Assembly (NCBI GenBank): GCA_041690235.1
Contig: JAWLHS010000039.1
Location: forward strand, 1 to 14,861
Reading direction: 5' to 3'
Origin: SLSG01 sp041690235
Lineage (GTDB): Bacteria > Bacteroidota > Bacteroidia > Bacteroidales > UBA7960
Length of the DNA: 14,861 nt
The notes under the pieces are model-generated. The model had not been told where the DNA came from. It saw only the letters and a list, made by a program, of their open reading frames with translations, and did not search any database. Positions 1 through 7,305 of this stretch are shown here, piece by piece. The stretch's first letter is position 1, and the number at the start of each line of letters is the position of its first letter. The translations under genes were made by a program, and so were the position numbers.

Positions 1-106
1 ATTTCCAAACGCTTGCCATTCATTTGCGCGGGTGGCCTTTGCACTGCCGATCATAATGTCCTTCAGCTGGCATTTCCAAACGCTTGCCATTCATTTGCGC
101 GGGTGG
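1..106. repeat. Two perfect 35-bp direct repeats at the window edge
   Basis: Positions 1-35 and 72-106 are identical over 35 bp (each begins ATTTCCAAACGC and ends GCGCGGGTGG). They are separated by 36 bp of unrelated sequence, giving a 71-bp period. The first copy starts at the very first base, so its true left boundary, and any further copies, cannot be seen. Sequence after the second copy (107 onward) does not match the spacer, so the array, if there is one, ends here on the right. On the minus strand both copies can be read as the peptide TRANEWQAFGN. One reading lies in a short ORF (152 to 63, 29 codons). The other lies in a second ORF that starts at 54, is preceded by AAGGA, and runs off the edge. 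Whether this is an interspersed repeat, a minisatellite, a CRISPR terminus or duplicated coding sequence cannot be settled from two copies. Confidence 0.9.
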
Positions 107-183
107 GCTGGGCCGGCAGGGGACTTCCCCAAAATGGCGGACCACGATTCATGAAAAGAATGTGGGCTTCTTTAGCCGAAGTG

Positions 184-191
184 CAAAGATA
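184..191 (-). promoter_or_regulatory. Leftward -7-like element (TATCTTTG)
   Basis: Read on the minus strand this is TATCTTTG, a full match to the Bacteroidota -7 consensus TAnnTTTG. It would drive transcription leftward into the 35-bp repeats and out of the window. I see no TTTG or TTG at the expected -33 distance, so the call rests on one element alone. Confidence 0.35.
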
Positions 192-206
192 GTGAATATA
201 GTTTTT

Positions 207-214
207 TATTTTTG
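207..214 (+). promoter_or_regulatory. Probable rlmD promoter, -7 element (TATTTTTG)
   Basis: TATTTTTG matches the Bacteroidota TAnnTTTG element. It lies about 30 bp upstream of the first possible ATG (248) and about 70 bp upstream of the favoured ATG (287) of the rlmD-like gene. No convincing -33 TTTG was found. The stretch is otherwise AT-rich compared with the flanking coding DNA, as expected for a promoter. Confidence 0.5.
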
Positions 215-286
215 CCTGGTAAACAAGTGGTTTAAAACAACAATGGTATGGGAAGGGGCCGAAGGCATCACAGGGACAAAAGCGGA

Positions 287-1687
287 ATGAAGGGAAAGGC
301 CCTTGAGGGTGTTGTCATATCGGGAATCGCCGCCGGGGGAAAAGCCATTGCCCGTGTGGAGGAAAAGGTCATGTTTGTCCCTTTCGCTGCCCCGGGCGAT
401 GTGGTCGATGTTCAGGTGCGCAAATCCAAAGCCAGTTACCTGGAAGGGGTCATTACCCATATCCGCACCCCCTCTCCAGACAGGGTCGAGGCTTTTTGCA
501 GTCATTTCGGAATTTGCGGGGGTTGCCAGTGGCAGCACCTGCCTTACGACAAGCAGCTGGAATTTAAACACCGGCAGGTGACAGACAGCCTGGAGCGTAT
601 CGGGAAGGCAGATCTGTCGGGTGTGGAGGTCCTCCCCATTCTTGGCTCTGAGCATTCACGGTTTTACCGCAACAAGCTTGAATATACGTTTTCAAATCGC
701 CGCTGGCTTACCCGGGAAGACATCGGCAGCGGAGAGGTCATAGATGATATGGACGCCCTGGGCTTTCACATCCCGGGTTATTTTGATAAAGTGCTCGATA
801 TTGAAAAATGCTGGTTGCAGGAAGAACCTTCCAATGAAATCCGGCTGGCGGTGAAGGCTTTTGCCAGGGAGCAGGGGTTTTCGTTTTTTGACCTGAGGAA
901 TGGTGTCGGACTGCTTCGGAACCTGATCATTCGAAACACCCCCCAGGGAGAGCTGATGGTAATCATTGTTTTTTCCGCCTTGGATGAGGGCCCCCGGGAA
1001 GCGCTGCTCGGGTTTTTAAAGGAGCGTTTTCCACGGATTACCACCCTGGCCTATTTGATCAGTGATAAGAAAAACAGCAGCCTGTCTGACCTTGAACCTG
1101 TTATTTATCATGGAAGACCATACATGGTCGAAGAAATGGATGGCTTGCAGTTCAGGATCGGGCCGAATTCTTTTTTCCAGACAAACTCCCTTCAGGCTGC
1201 CCGTTTGTATGAAGTAGCCGGCGAATTTGCCGCCCTGGAAGGCCATGAGCTGGTTTTCGACCTTTACACCGGCACCGGCACCATCGCCCTGTTTATGGCC
1301 TCCCGGGCCAGGCAAGTCATAGGGATTGAATATGTCGAAGAGGCGGTGGTGCATGCCCGGGACAATGCGGCCTTAAACGGACTGTTTAATGTGCAGTTTT
1401 TTGCCGGTGACATGGTGAAGATTCTGGATGAAGTGTTCCTGCAAAAGCAGGGTTACCCCCATGTGGTCATTACCGACCCCCCGAGGGCGGGGATGCATCC
1501 CGGGGTCATCAAACAATTGCTGAATACCGGGGCCGACCGGATTGTTTATGTGAGCTGCAACCCGGCCACCCAGGCACGCGATATCGACGGACTGAGTCCC
1601 CGTTACAAACTGGTGAAAGTTCAGCCGGTGGATATGTTCCCGCATACACAGCACGTGGAGAACGTTGCTTTGCTTGTAAGAAAATAA
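287..1687 (+). CDS. rlmD: 23S rRNA (uracil-C5) methyltransferase, RlmD/RumA family
   Basis: Predicted SAM-dependent RNA methyltransferase that makes 5-methyluridine in 23S rRNA (U1939 for E. coli RlmD; the exact target is not provable here). Residues are numbered from an in-frame ATG at 248. An N-terminal TRAM-like domain (about 16-75) is followed by a Fe-S-type cysteine set C84, C90, C93 and C188, with the same pattern as E. coli RumA. The SAM-binding loop DLYTGTGTIAL starts at D338. DPPRAGMHP follows, then VSCNPATQ with the catalytic Cys at 437, and HVENVALL with the likely general base Glu at 471. ATG 287 is preferred because the family usually begins just before the LEGV.I.GIA segment; ATG 248 would add 13 residues of atypical basic sequence. 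A TAnnTTTG element lies at 207-214. The next gene follows after 45 nt and may be co-transcribed. Some Bacteroidota carry two RlmD/RlmCD-like paralogues, so substrate choice remains open. Confidence 0.9.
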   Translation: MKGKALEGVVISGIAAGGKAIARVEEKVMFVPFAAPGDVVDVQVRKSKASYLEGVITHIRTPSPDRVEAFCSHFGICGGCQWQHLPYDKQLEFKHRQVTDSLERIGKADLSGVEVLPILGSEHSRFYRNKLEYTFSNRRWLTREDIGSGEVIDDMDALGFHIPGYFDKVLDIEKCWLQEEPSNEIRLAVKAFAREQGFSFFDLRNGVGLLRNLIIRNTPQGELMVIIVFSALDEGPREALLGFLKERFPRITTLAYLISDKKNSSLSDLEPVIYHGRPYMVEEMDGLQFRIGPNSFFQTNSLQAARLYEVAGEFAALEGHELVFDLYTGTGTIALFMASRARQVIGIEYVEEAVVHARDNAALNGLFNVQFFAGDMVKILDEVFLQKQGYPHVVITDPPRAGMHPGVIKQLLNTGADRIVYVSCNPATQARDIDGLSPRYKLVKVQPVDMFPHTQHVENVALLVRK

Positions 1688-1732
1688 TTGTTTACCCTCC
1701 GGCCGGCCATCGGCCCCGCTAAGAAAAGAAAT

Positions 1733-2389
1733 ATGAAAAAAGCATTGGTCATAGGTGCCACGGGTCTGGTTGGCTCGCAATTGCTGGATCAGCTTCTGGA
1801 TGATGTGCGATTCGGGGAAGTCAGCGTTTTTACCAGGCGACCCACCGGGAAAAAACATCTGAAGCTGCAGGAACATCTGATCGACTTTGAAAAGCCCCTG
1901 GAATGGCAGCACCTGGTGAAGGGAGATGTGATCTACCTGGCGCTCGGCACCACCCGTGCCAAGGCCGGCAGCAAGCAAGCCCAGTACCGGGTCGACCATG
2001 GATTCCAGTTTCAGTTTGCGGCCGCCGCTGCCCGCAACGGGGTCCCTGTGCTGGTGATGGTTTCTTCGGCCGGGGCGAAATCCGCTTCCCCCTTTTTCTA
2101 TATGCGGATGAAGGGGAAGCTGGAAGAAGATGTGGCCGGCTTGCCTTTCAGGCGGGCGGTCTTTGTCCGTCCGGGACCCCTTACCGGTCCGCGAACCGAA
2201 ACACGCCACGGTGAAAAGGCCGGTGTGGCCATTGTCCGGTGCATGAACCGCCTGGGCTTGATGAGGAACATGCGCCCCATACACGGTCATTCAGTGGCCA
2301 GGGCCATGATCAACGCCACCTTCAGGGAAGAAACCGGGATCATGGTGTTCGAGGCGGCCCGGGTATTTCAACTGGCCGGGGAAGCCTGA
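1733..2389 (+). CDS. NAD(P)-binding oxidoreductase, HTATIP2/TIP30-like atypical SDR
   Basis: A 218-residue single Rossmann-domain protein. The dinucleotide-binding motif GATGLVG is at residues 8-14, right after the first strand (KKALVI). Further signature segments are ALGTTRAKAGS in the middle, VSSAGA (the serine-containing strand), YMRMKGKLE (the YxxxK catalytic pair of SDR enzymes) and RPGPLTGPR. This order matches the HTATIP2/NAD(P)H-binding group. No substrate can be inferred, and the short length leaves little room for a specificity domain. The chosen start is the ATG at 1733, preceded by an A-rich AAGAAAAGAAAT tract. A TTG at 1688 is in frame but would touch the preceding stop codon and add 15 residues unlike the family. 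It sits 45 nt after rlmD on the same strand, so co-transcription is likely; no functional link between the two is evident. Confidence 0.82.
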   Translation: MKKALVIGATGLVGSQLLDQLLDDVRFGEVSVFTRRPTGKKHLKLQEHLIDFEKPLEWQHLVKGDVIYLALGTTRAKAGSKQAQYRVDHGFQFQFAAAAARNGVPVLVMVSSAGAKSASPFFYMRMKGKLEEDVAGLPFRRAVFVRPGPLTGPRTETRHGEKAGVAIVRCMNRLGLMRNMRPIHGHSVARAMINATFREETGIMVFEAARVFQLAGEA

Positions 2390-2453
2390 AGGGTGCCGGA
2401 CAATCGGGCAAAAAAAAGAATCAATCCGGAAGCGGCAACAGGCCAAAACTTTG

Positions 2454-2461
2454 TAAATTTG
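2454..2461 (+). promoter_or_regulatory. Candidate promoter -7 element (TAAATTTG) ahead of ptrB
   Basis: TAAATTTG fits TAnnTTTG and lies in the 197-bp gap between the SDR gene and the oligopeptidase gene, about 125 bp before the ATG at 2587. No -33 TTTG lies at 17-23 bp upstream. If it is used, the leader would be about 120 nt. The rest of the gap shows no terminator or convincing small gene. Confidence 0.35.
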
Positions 2462-2586
2462 ATGCAGAAGCATCCGACGATGAATCCTGATCCAATCCGC
2501 GCCCGGGCAACCCTGTTCACGGAATTTTCGCTTTTCGACCCTTCCGATAAACAAATGCATCATCAAACCCTAAACCAATAAGCCTT

Positions 2587-4698
2587 ATGAACCGACAGAT
2601 CACATCCATGCTCATGCTCCTGTTTTTTGCCGCCTGCGGACCCCTCTCTCCTCCGGTCGATGTGGAGCCCCCCGTGGCTGAACAGATTGAAGAACAACTC
2701 GTCATTCACGGTGACACCCGCACTGATTTTTATTATTGGATGAACGATCGTGAAGATCCCAATGTCATTGCTTACCTGGAGGCAGAAAACGAGTACCGCG
2801 AGGCCATGATGGCTCATACCGAAAGCCTGCAGGAAACGCTGTTTGAAGAAATGCAGGGCCGGATGCCGCAGGATGATGAGTCCGCTCCTTTTTTGCGCAA
2901 CGGTTATTATTATTATACCCGTTATGAAGCGGGTGGAGAGTACCCGGTCTATTGCCGCAAGGAAGGCAGCCTGGACGCTCCCGAGGAGATCCTGATCGAC
3001 GTGAACGAATTGGCAGAGCCACATCCCTATTACAGTGTAAGGGGCTATGATGTCAGTCCGGATAACCGCCTGTTCGCTTTCTCAGTCGATACCGTCGGGC
3101 GTCGTCAGCTCACCATTATGGTAAAGGACCTGGAGACGGGGACGATCCATCGCACAGGAATTCCCAATACGGGGGGCGCCCTGGTATGGGCGGGAGATAA
3201 CGCAAACCTCTTCTTTAATACAGTAGACCCGGTTACCCTCCGGTACGACCGGATCAAACGCTATAACTTCAATGAAGGAGAGGCGCCCGTGGAGGTTTAC
3301 TATGAAAGCGACGATACGTTTTACAATACCTGGGTGTCGCGGTCGAAAGACAACCGCTACCTGATGATCAACATCAGCAGCACCCTGAGCAATGAGACCT
3401 GGCTGTTGGATGCCAATGATCCGCAAGGCGCCTTCCAGGTGTTCCAAGCCCGCCAACCCGATCTTCTTTATTATGTGATCCCTTACAAAGACCGTTTTTA
3501 TGTGCTTACCAACCTGGATGCTCAGAACTTTCGGCTGATGGAAACCCTTGCAAATGCCACATCACATGCCAATTGGCAGGAAAAAATAGGGCACCGGACC
3601 GACGTTCTGCTTGAAAACGTAGAGGTATTCGACGATTTTCTGGTGGTGCAGGAACGCTCCATGGGACTGCGCCAGATGCGCATCATCAACCAGAACAACG
3701 GACAGGAGCATTACCTGGAGTTTGATGAGGAAGCCTATACGGCCAGCATCAGTGTCAATGCCGAAATGTCATCCACCCTGCTTCGTTATAATTATACCTC
3801 GCTGACCACCCCGAACAGCACCTACGATTACGACATGGTGAACCGGGAAAGCACACTGGTTAAACAGCAGCAGGTGCTGGGCGGTTTTGATTCGTCCGAT
3901 TATGAAACGCGTCGCCTGTATGCCCCGGCCCGGGATGGGGTGGAGGTTCCGCTGACGATCGTTTACCGCAAGGGCATGGAGCGGGACGGAGAGAATCCCC
4001 TCCTGCTTTATGGATACGGCTCGTACGGATCCAGCGCCGATCCCCGCTTCAACTCCAATGTGATTAGCTTGCTGGACAGGGGATTCATTTATGCCATCGC
4101 ACATATTCGCGGTGGTCAGGACCTGGGCCGGCAATGGTATGAAGACGGGAAATTGCTGAAAAAGAAAAACACCTTTTACGATTTTATCGATTGCGGCAAA
4201 TACCTTGTTGCCGAAGATTATACCAGGTCGCAGTTGATGTTTGCCAGTGGCGGCAGTGCCGGCGGCCTCCTGGTCGGGGCGGTGGTCAATATGGCACCGG
4301 ATCTCTTTAAGGGCGTCATCGCAGCGGTTCCGTTTGTGGATGTGGTGACCACCATGCTCGATGAATCCATCCCGCTGACCACGGCCGAATATGATGAATG
4401 GGGCAACCCCAATATCAGGGAATATTACGACTACATGCTCTCCTATTCGCCTTACGACAACGTGACCAGCCAGGCCTATCCCAATCTTTATGTGACGGCG
4501 GGCCTGCACGACTCACAGGTTCAGTATTGGGAGCCTGCCAAGTGGGTGGCCAAATTGCGCCAACACCATACGGGCGAACAGCTCATTTACATGGATATCA
4601 ATATGGAAGCCGGTCATGGAGGGGCTTCAGGGCGCTACAGAAGGCTGTGGGAGGTGGCCAGGCAGTATGCCTTTATTCTTGATCTGGTGGAGCAATAG
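2587..4698 (+). CDS. ptrB: Oligopeptidase B-like serine peptidase (S9A), predicted lipoprotein
   Basis: A 703-residue prolyl-oligopeptidase-family enzyme that should cleave short peptides; the oligopeptidase B branch prefers the C-terminal side of Arg/Lys. The N-terminal part contains YYYTRYEAGGEYPVYCRKEG and other beta-propeller sequence. The C-terminal alpha/beta hydrolase carries the triad: Ser557 in ASGGSAGG, Asp642 in GLHDSQVQYWEP and His677 in AGHGGASGR. RGGQDLGRQWYEDGK and FVDVVTTMLDESIPLTTAEY are strongly like oligopeptidase B rather than prolyl endopeptidase. The first 17 residues form a short hydrophobic signal ending FFAAC, a plausible lipobox with C17 as the lipidated residue. No acidic surface-export signal follows, so a periplasm-facing lipoprotein is the best guess. 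Length is normal for the family. Its stop codon overlaps the start of the next gene. Confidence 0.92.
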   Translation: MNRQITSMLMLLFFAACGPLSPPVDVEPPVAEQIEEQLVIHGDTRTDFYYWMNDREDPNVIAYLEAENEYREAMMAHTESLQETLFEEMQGRMPQDDESAPFLRNGYYYYTRYEAGGEYPVYCRKEGSLDAPEEILIDVNELAEPHPYYSVRGYDVSPDNRLFAFSVDTVGRRQLTIMVKDLETGTIHRTGIPNTGGALVWAGDNANLFFNTVDPVTLRYDRIKRYNFNEGEAPVEVYYESDDTFYNTWVSRSKDNRYLMINISSTLSNETWLLDANDPQGAFQVFQARQPDLLYYVIPYKDRFYVLTNLDAQNFRLMETLANATSHANWQEKIGHRTDVLLENVEVFDDFLVVQERSMGLRQMRIINQNNGQEHYLEFDEEAYTASISVNAEMSSTLLRYNYTSLTTPNSTYDYDMVNRESTLVKQQQVLGGFDSSDYETRRLYAPARDGVEVPLTIVYRKGMERDGENPLLLYGYGSYGSSADPRFNSNVISLLDRGFIYAIAHIRGGQDLGRQWYEDGKLLKKKNTFYDFIDCGKYLVAEDYTRSQLMFASGGSAGGLLVGAVVNMAPDLFKGVIAAVPFVDVVTTMLDESIPLTTAEYDEWGNPNIREYYDYMLSYSPYDNVTSQAYPNLYVTAGLHDSQVQYWEPAKWVAKLRQHHTGEQLIYMDINMEAGHGGASGRYRRLWEVARQYAFILDLVEQ

Positions 4699-5213
4699 TG
4701 GATAAAATTGCCATCACTGGTCCCGAATCCACAGGAAAAAGCCGCTTGGCCAGGGAGTTGGCCAACCACTACCGGGACGTTTTCGTTCCGGAGTTTGCCC
4801 GGGAATACATCGACAAACTCCAGCGTCCTTATACTGAATCCGATATTCTGCATATCGCGAAAAATCAGCTAAAACTGGAAAGCGACCTGGCCCCCGGGGC
4901 CAGGCGCTTCTTGTTTTGCGATACCGAATTGATCGTCGCCAAGATCTGGAGCCTTCACAAGTATGGGAGATGCGATCCCTATATCCTGCAGCAGATCGAA
5001 AAAAACAGCTACTCGCTTTACCTCTTGTGTGACATCGATCTGCCATGGCAGGCCGACGAACAAAGGGAGCACCCCCATTTGCGAAAGTATTTCTTTAACT
5101 GGTACCAGAGGGAACTGGAGGATTATGGTTTTCCCTACGTGATTGTCAGCGGACCGGGCAGGCAAAGGTTGCAGGGTGCGGCAGAGGCACTGAATGACCG
5201 TTTCCCGCAATAA
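4698..5213 (+). CDS. P-loop kinase/ATPase of the NadR C-terminal (ribosylnicotinamide kinase-like) family
   Basis: A 171-residue P-loop protein. Walker A is GPESTGKS (8-15). VPEFAREY (30-37), FCDTE with Asp75, and CDIDLPWQADEQREHP (111-126) follow in the order seen in the kinase domain of NadR (AAA_28-type), which phosphorylates nicotinamide riboside to NMN. The DNA-binding and adenylyltransferase domains of full-length NadR are absent. Stand-alone versions of this domain are common in Bacteroidota, often beside a PnuC riboside transporter. No pnuC is present here, so the substrate is inferred only from motifs. The start is GTG, with its G shared with the TAG stop of the oligopeptidase gene (TAGTG). 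This arrangement implies translational coupling. No other start fits the N-terminal P-loop strand. Alternative: an uncharacterised nucleotide kinase of the same fold. Confidence 0.78.
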   Translation: MDKIAITGPESTGKSRLARELANHYRDVFVPEFAREYIDKLQRPYTESDILHIAKNQLKLESDLAPGARRFLFCDTELIVAKIWSLHKYGRCDPYILQQIEKNSYSLYLLCDIDLPWQADEQREHPHLRKYFFNWYQRELEDYGFPYVIVSGPGRQRLQGAAEALNDRFPQ

Positions 5214-5229
5214 ATCCGGGTAAATGTTG

Positions 5230-5237
5230 TAGATTTG
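5230..5237 (+). promoter_or_regulatory. Candidate promoter -7 element (TAGATTTG) ahead of the EamA gene
   Basis: TAGATTTG fits TAnnTTTG and lies in the 73-bp gap before the transporter, 50 bp from its ATG. No clear -33 element. It suggests the transporter may have its own promoter as well as read-through from the genes before it. Confidence 0.35.
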
Positions 5238-5286
5238 CCCGGCTGCGATTGGAGGCCCCGGGGGGCGACAAAACCCATTACTTACC

Positions 5287-6174
5287 ATGGAAACCGGAGG
5301 GATAAAACAATACCTGCACCTGCATTTTGTGGTGATCCTGCTTGGCTTCACAGCCATTCTGGGTGCGTTGATCAGTATTGCAGCCGTTGACCTGGTCTGG
5401 TACCGCATGTTTTTTGCATTCGCTGGCCTTTGGGTGTACTTTCACTGGAAACGAATCCCTTACCGCCTTTCTTTCAGAAAGCAGCTTCCATTATACCTCA
5501 TTGGCCTGGTGGTGGCCGTGCACTGGATTGCGTTTTTTCATGCCATCAAGGTGTCCAATGTATCGGTGACCCTTGGGGTTTTCGCATCGGCCACCTTGTT
5601 TACCGCTTTTCTGGAACCCTTTCTGCAAAGAAGGCGGGTGCTTTGGCTGGAGGTGGTCATTGGCCTGGTGATTATTTTGGGCATTTACATCATTTTTCAG
5701 TACGAATTTCATTACCTGGAAGGCATCTTTTTTTCACTGATCGCCGCATTCCTTAACGGTTTGTTTGCGGTACTGAACCGCAACATCAGCACAAGGCACC
5801 ATCCGACGGTGATCAGCTTTTATGAAATGATCGGGGGCTTTTTGTTTATCTCCGTTTTTCTGGCCATCACGGGCGGGTTCAGCCAGGCGCTGACGAGGTT
5901 GTCGCTGAGCGATCTGGTCTACCTTCTCATTCTCAGCTTTCTCTGCACCTCCTACGCCTTTACCGCCATTGTTCACATCATGAAACAGCTCTCGGCCTAT
6001 ACGGTGATTCTGGCCATCAACCTGGAACCTGTATACGGCATTATACTGGCACTGATTTTTTTCCCTGAAACGGAGCGCATGTCCGGCGGGTTTTACCTGG
6101 GAACGCTGATCATTCTTGCTTCGGTGATCTCCTATCCCTACCTAAAGCGGAAATTCCGCAAAGTACCTGTCTGA
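5287..6174 (+). CDS. EamA/DMT-family inner-membrane transporter
   Basis: A 295-residue integral membrane protein with about ten hydrophobic segments in two EamA halves: roughly 12-31, 38-53, 69-87, 92-111, 119-137, 145-163, 175-196, 207-228, 235-258 and 267-283. Each half ends with the family hallmark of a helix followed by a Glu-Pro: TLFTAFLEPF in the first and AINLEPVYGIILA in the second. Members export or exchange amino acids, nucleotides or other small metabolites. Substrate cannot be read from sequence, and the neighbours give no hint. The C-terminal tail is basic (KRKFRKVPV), consistent with a cytosolic end. The start ATG at 5287 follows a 73-nt gap. The last 33 bp overlap the 3' end of the convergent cysQ-like gene. 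Confidence 0.92.
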   Translation: METGGIKQYLHLHFVVILLGFTAILGALISIAAVDLVWYRMFFAFAGLWVYFHWKRIPYRLSFRKQLPLYLIGLVVAVHWIAFFHAIKVSNVSVTLGVFASATLFTAFLEPFLQRRRVLWLEVVIGLVIILGIYIIFQYEFHYLEGIFFSLIAAFLNGLFAVLNRNISTRHHPTVISFYEMIGGFLFISVFLAITGGFSQALTRLSLSDLVYLLILSFLCTSYAFTAIVHIMKQLSAYTVILAINLEPVYGIILALIFFPETERMSGGFYLGTLIILASVISYPYLKRKFRKVPV

Positions 6175-7065
6175 TTCAGCGAGGCTTGAAAATGCAATGA
6201 AAGGCGGGGTGTGCAGGTCCTCTTTGTTGTACTCCAGCGGCTGGTATGTCTCCAGGCTGAAAACTTCCCCGCCGGCTGCCTTAAGAATGGCGTGTCCGGC
6301 GGCGGTGTCCCATTCGTAGATGGGGGTACAACGCGGGTAGATTGTCATTTTTCCTTCCGCCATGGCGCAAAACTTCAATGAACTGCCCACCTGGTGAATC
6401 CGCACATGGCCGTACCTCTTTGAGATTTCCCGTATCAAAGCCTCCGTTTTCGCCTCTTTGTGCGAACGGCTGACCCCAATGGTGACCGTGTCTGCCCGGT
6501 CCGGGTTGTGGGCTCTGTTTTCGTCGGACGGAGTCGACTGCGGCTGGCCGGCCATCCTGCCTGGCGAAACAGGGGCTATTCTTCGGGCATATTGGAAAAA
6601 TTCCTTTTCACCAAATCCGGGGTTTCCGGTGGCCCACTGGCCGGTGTTGGTCATTTGATAGACCCCATCCCCAACAATGCCCAGCCAGAGTGTCTGACTT
6701 ACAGGAGCCAGGATGACACCCATGATGGGACGGCCCATTTCTGTCAGGGCGATGTTCACCGTAAATTCCCCGTTGCCCCTGATGAACTCTCTGGTTCCGT
6801 CCAGGGGGTCGACCAGCCAGACCCGGTTCCACCCCTTTCTCTCGGTGCTGCCGGCGGGTCGGCTTTCTTCGGTAATCACCGGGTAGGGGGTTCCGGACAA
6901 ATGAGACAGAATGATGTCGTTGGCTGTCCGGTCGGCCTGGGTAATGGGGGAGCCGTCTTCTTTGTTCTGCACCTCTATGGAAGCGGCGTACACCTTCATA
7001 ATGGCCGGTCCGGCTTCCAGGGCCGCCCTGACCGCGAAGGCATGCATGGGAGAAGAATAAGGCAT
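6142..7065 (-). CDS. cysQ: CysQ-like 3'(2'),5'-bisphosphate nucleotidase (inositol monophosphatase family)
   Basis: A 307-residue Mg-dependent phosphatase, best assigned to CysQ, which hydrolyses 3'-phosphoadenosine 5'-phosphate to AMP, the by-product of PAPS use. Metal-site motifs are present in order: DGSPITQAD (38-46), TEES (65-68, Glu67), WLVDPLDGTREF (83-94, Asp86 and Asp89), and IYEWDTAAGHA (249-259, Asp253). GSSLKFCAMAEGK (228-239) is also typical. It is longer than most CysQ proteins because of a Pro/Arg/Gln-rich insertion at about 145-192, before TIGVSRSHKE. ATG 7065 is chosen; ATG 7047 (residue 7) is an alternative. A TATATTTG -7 element lies 71 bp upstream. No sulfate-assimilation genes are nearby, so a role as a general pAp or inositol phosphatase stays possible. 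Confidence 0.87.
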   Translation of the reverse strand: MPYSSPMHAFAVRAALEAGPAIMKVYAASIEVQNKEDGSPITQADRTANDIILSHLSGTPYPVITEESRPAGSTERKGWNRVWLVDPLDGTREFIRGNGEFTVNIALTEMGRPIMGVILAPVSQTLWLGIVGDGVYQMTNTGQWATGNPGFGEKEFFQYARRIAPVSPGRMAGQPQSTPSDENRAHNPDRADTVTIGVSRSHKEAKTEALIREISKRYGHVRIHQVGSSLKFCAMAEGKMTIYPRCTPIYEWDTAAGHAILKAAGGEVFSLETYQPLEYNKEDLHTPPFIAFSSLAESDRYFAEFPL

Positions 7066-7135
7066 CCAGGGCTCGTTTCAGATTCACAATGGGTAGACAG
7101 GCTGAGGCGAAGGGTTTCTAACCTGATCAGCCATG

Positions 7136-7143
7136 CAAATATA
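7136..7143 (-). promoter_or_regulatory. Probable cysQ promoter -7 element (TATATTTG)
   Basis: On the minus strand this reads TATATTTG, matching TAnnTTTG, about 70 bp upstream of the cysQ-like ATG. A TTTTG on the same strand at 7168-7172 lies 24 bp further upstream, a little longer than the usual -33 spacing. The remainder of the 240-bp divergent gap (7144-7305) holds no clear promoter for the peroxidase gene. Confidence 0.45.
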
Positions 7144-7305
7144 GAAATGATTTCGGGTTTGCGGAAACAAAACGCCACGGCGGTTGTTTAAAAGGGAGAA
7201 AACCGGCGACGGTCAATTTTCTGCAGCGGCTCCCGGCAATGCTTTTTTGCCCGGAACAGCGGAGCAAAACATTTCAATTCAAAACAAAAGCCATACGTTT
7301 TTATC

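Noticed and set aside
1..106. Calling the repeat pair a CRISPR array
   Set aside because: Only two repeats and one spacer are visible, the repeat has no convincing dyad or known CRISPR motif, and no cas gene is in the window. Kept as a plain repeat.
2393..2581. Possible 62-codon small gene before ptrB
   Set aside because: It has no ribosome site or conserved features and spans the candidate promoter at 2454-2461.
6460..7191. A 243-codon open frame on the plus strand across the cysQ-like gene
   Set aside because: It lies antisense to a well-supported phosphatase, and its translation is low-complexity with no family resemblance.
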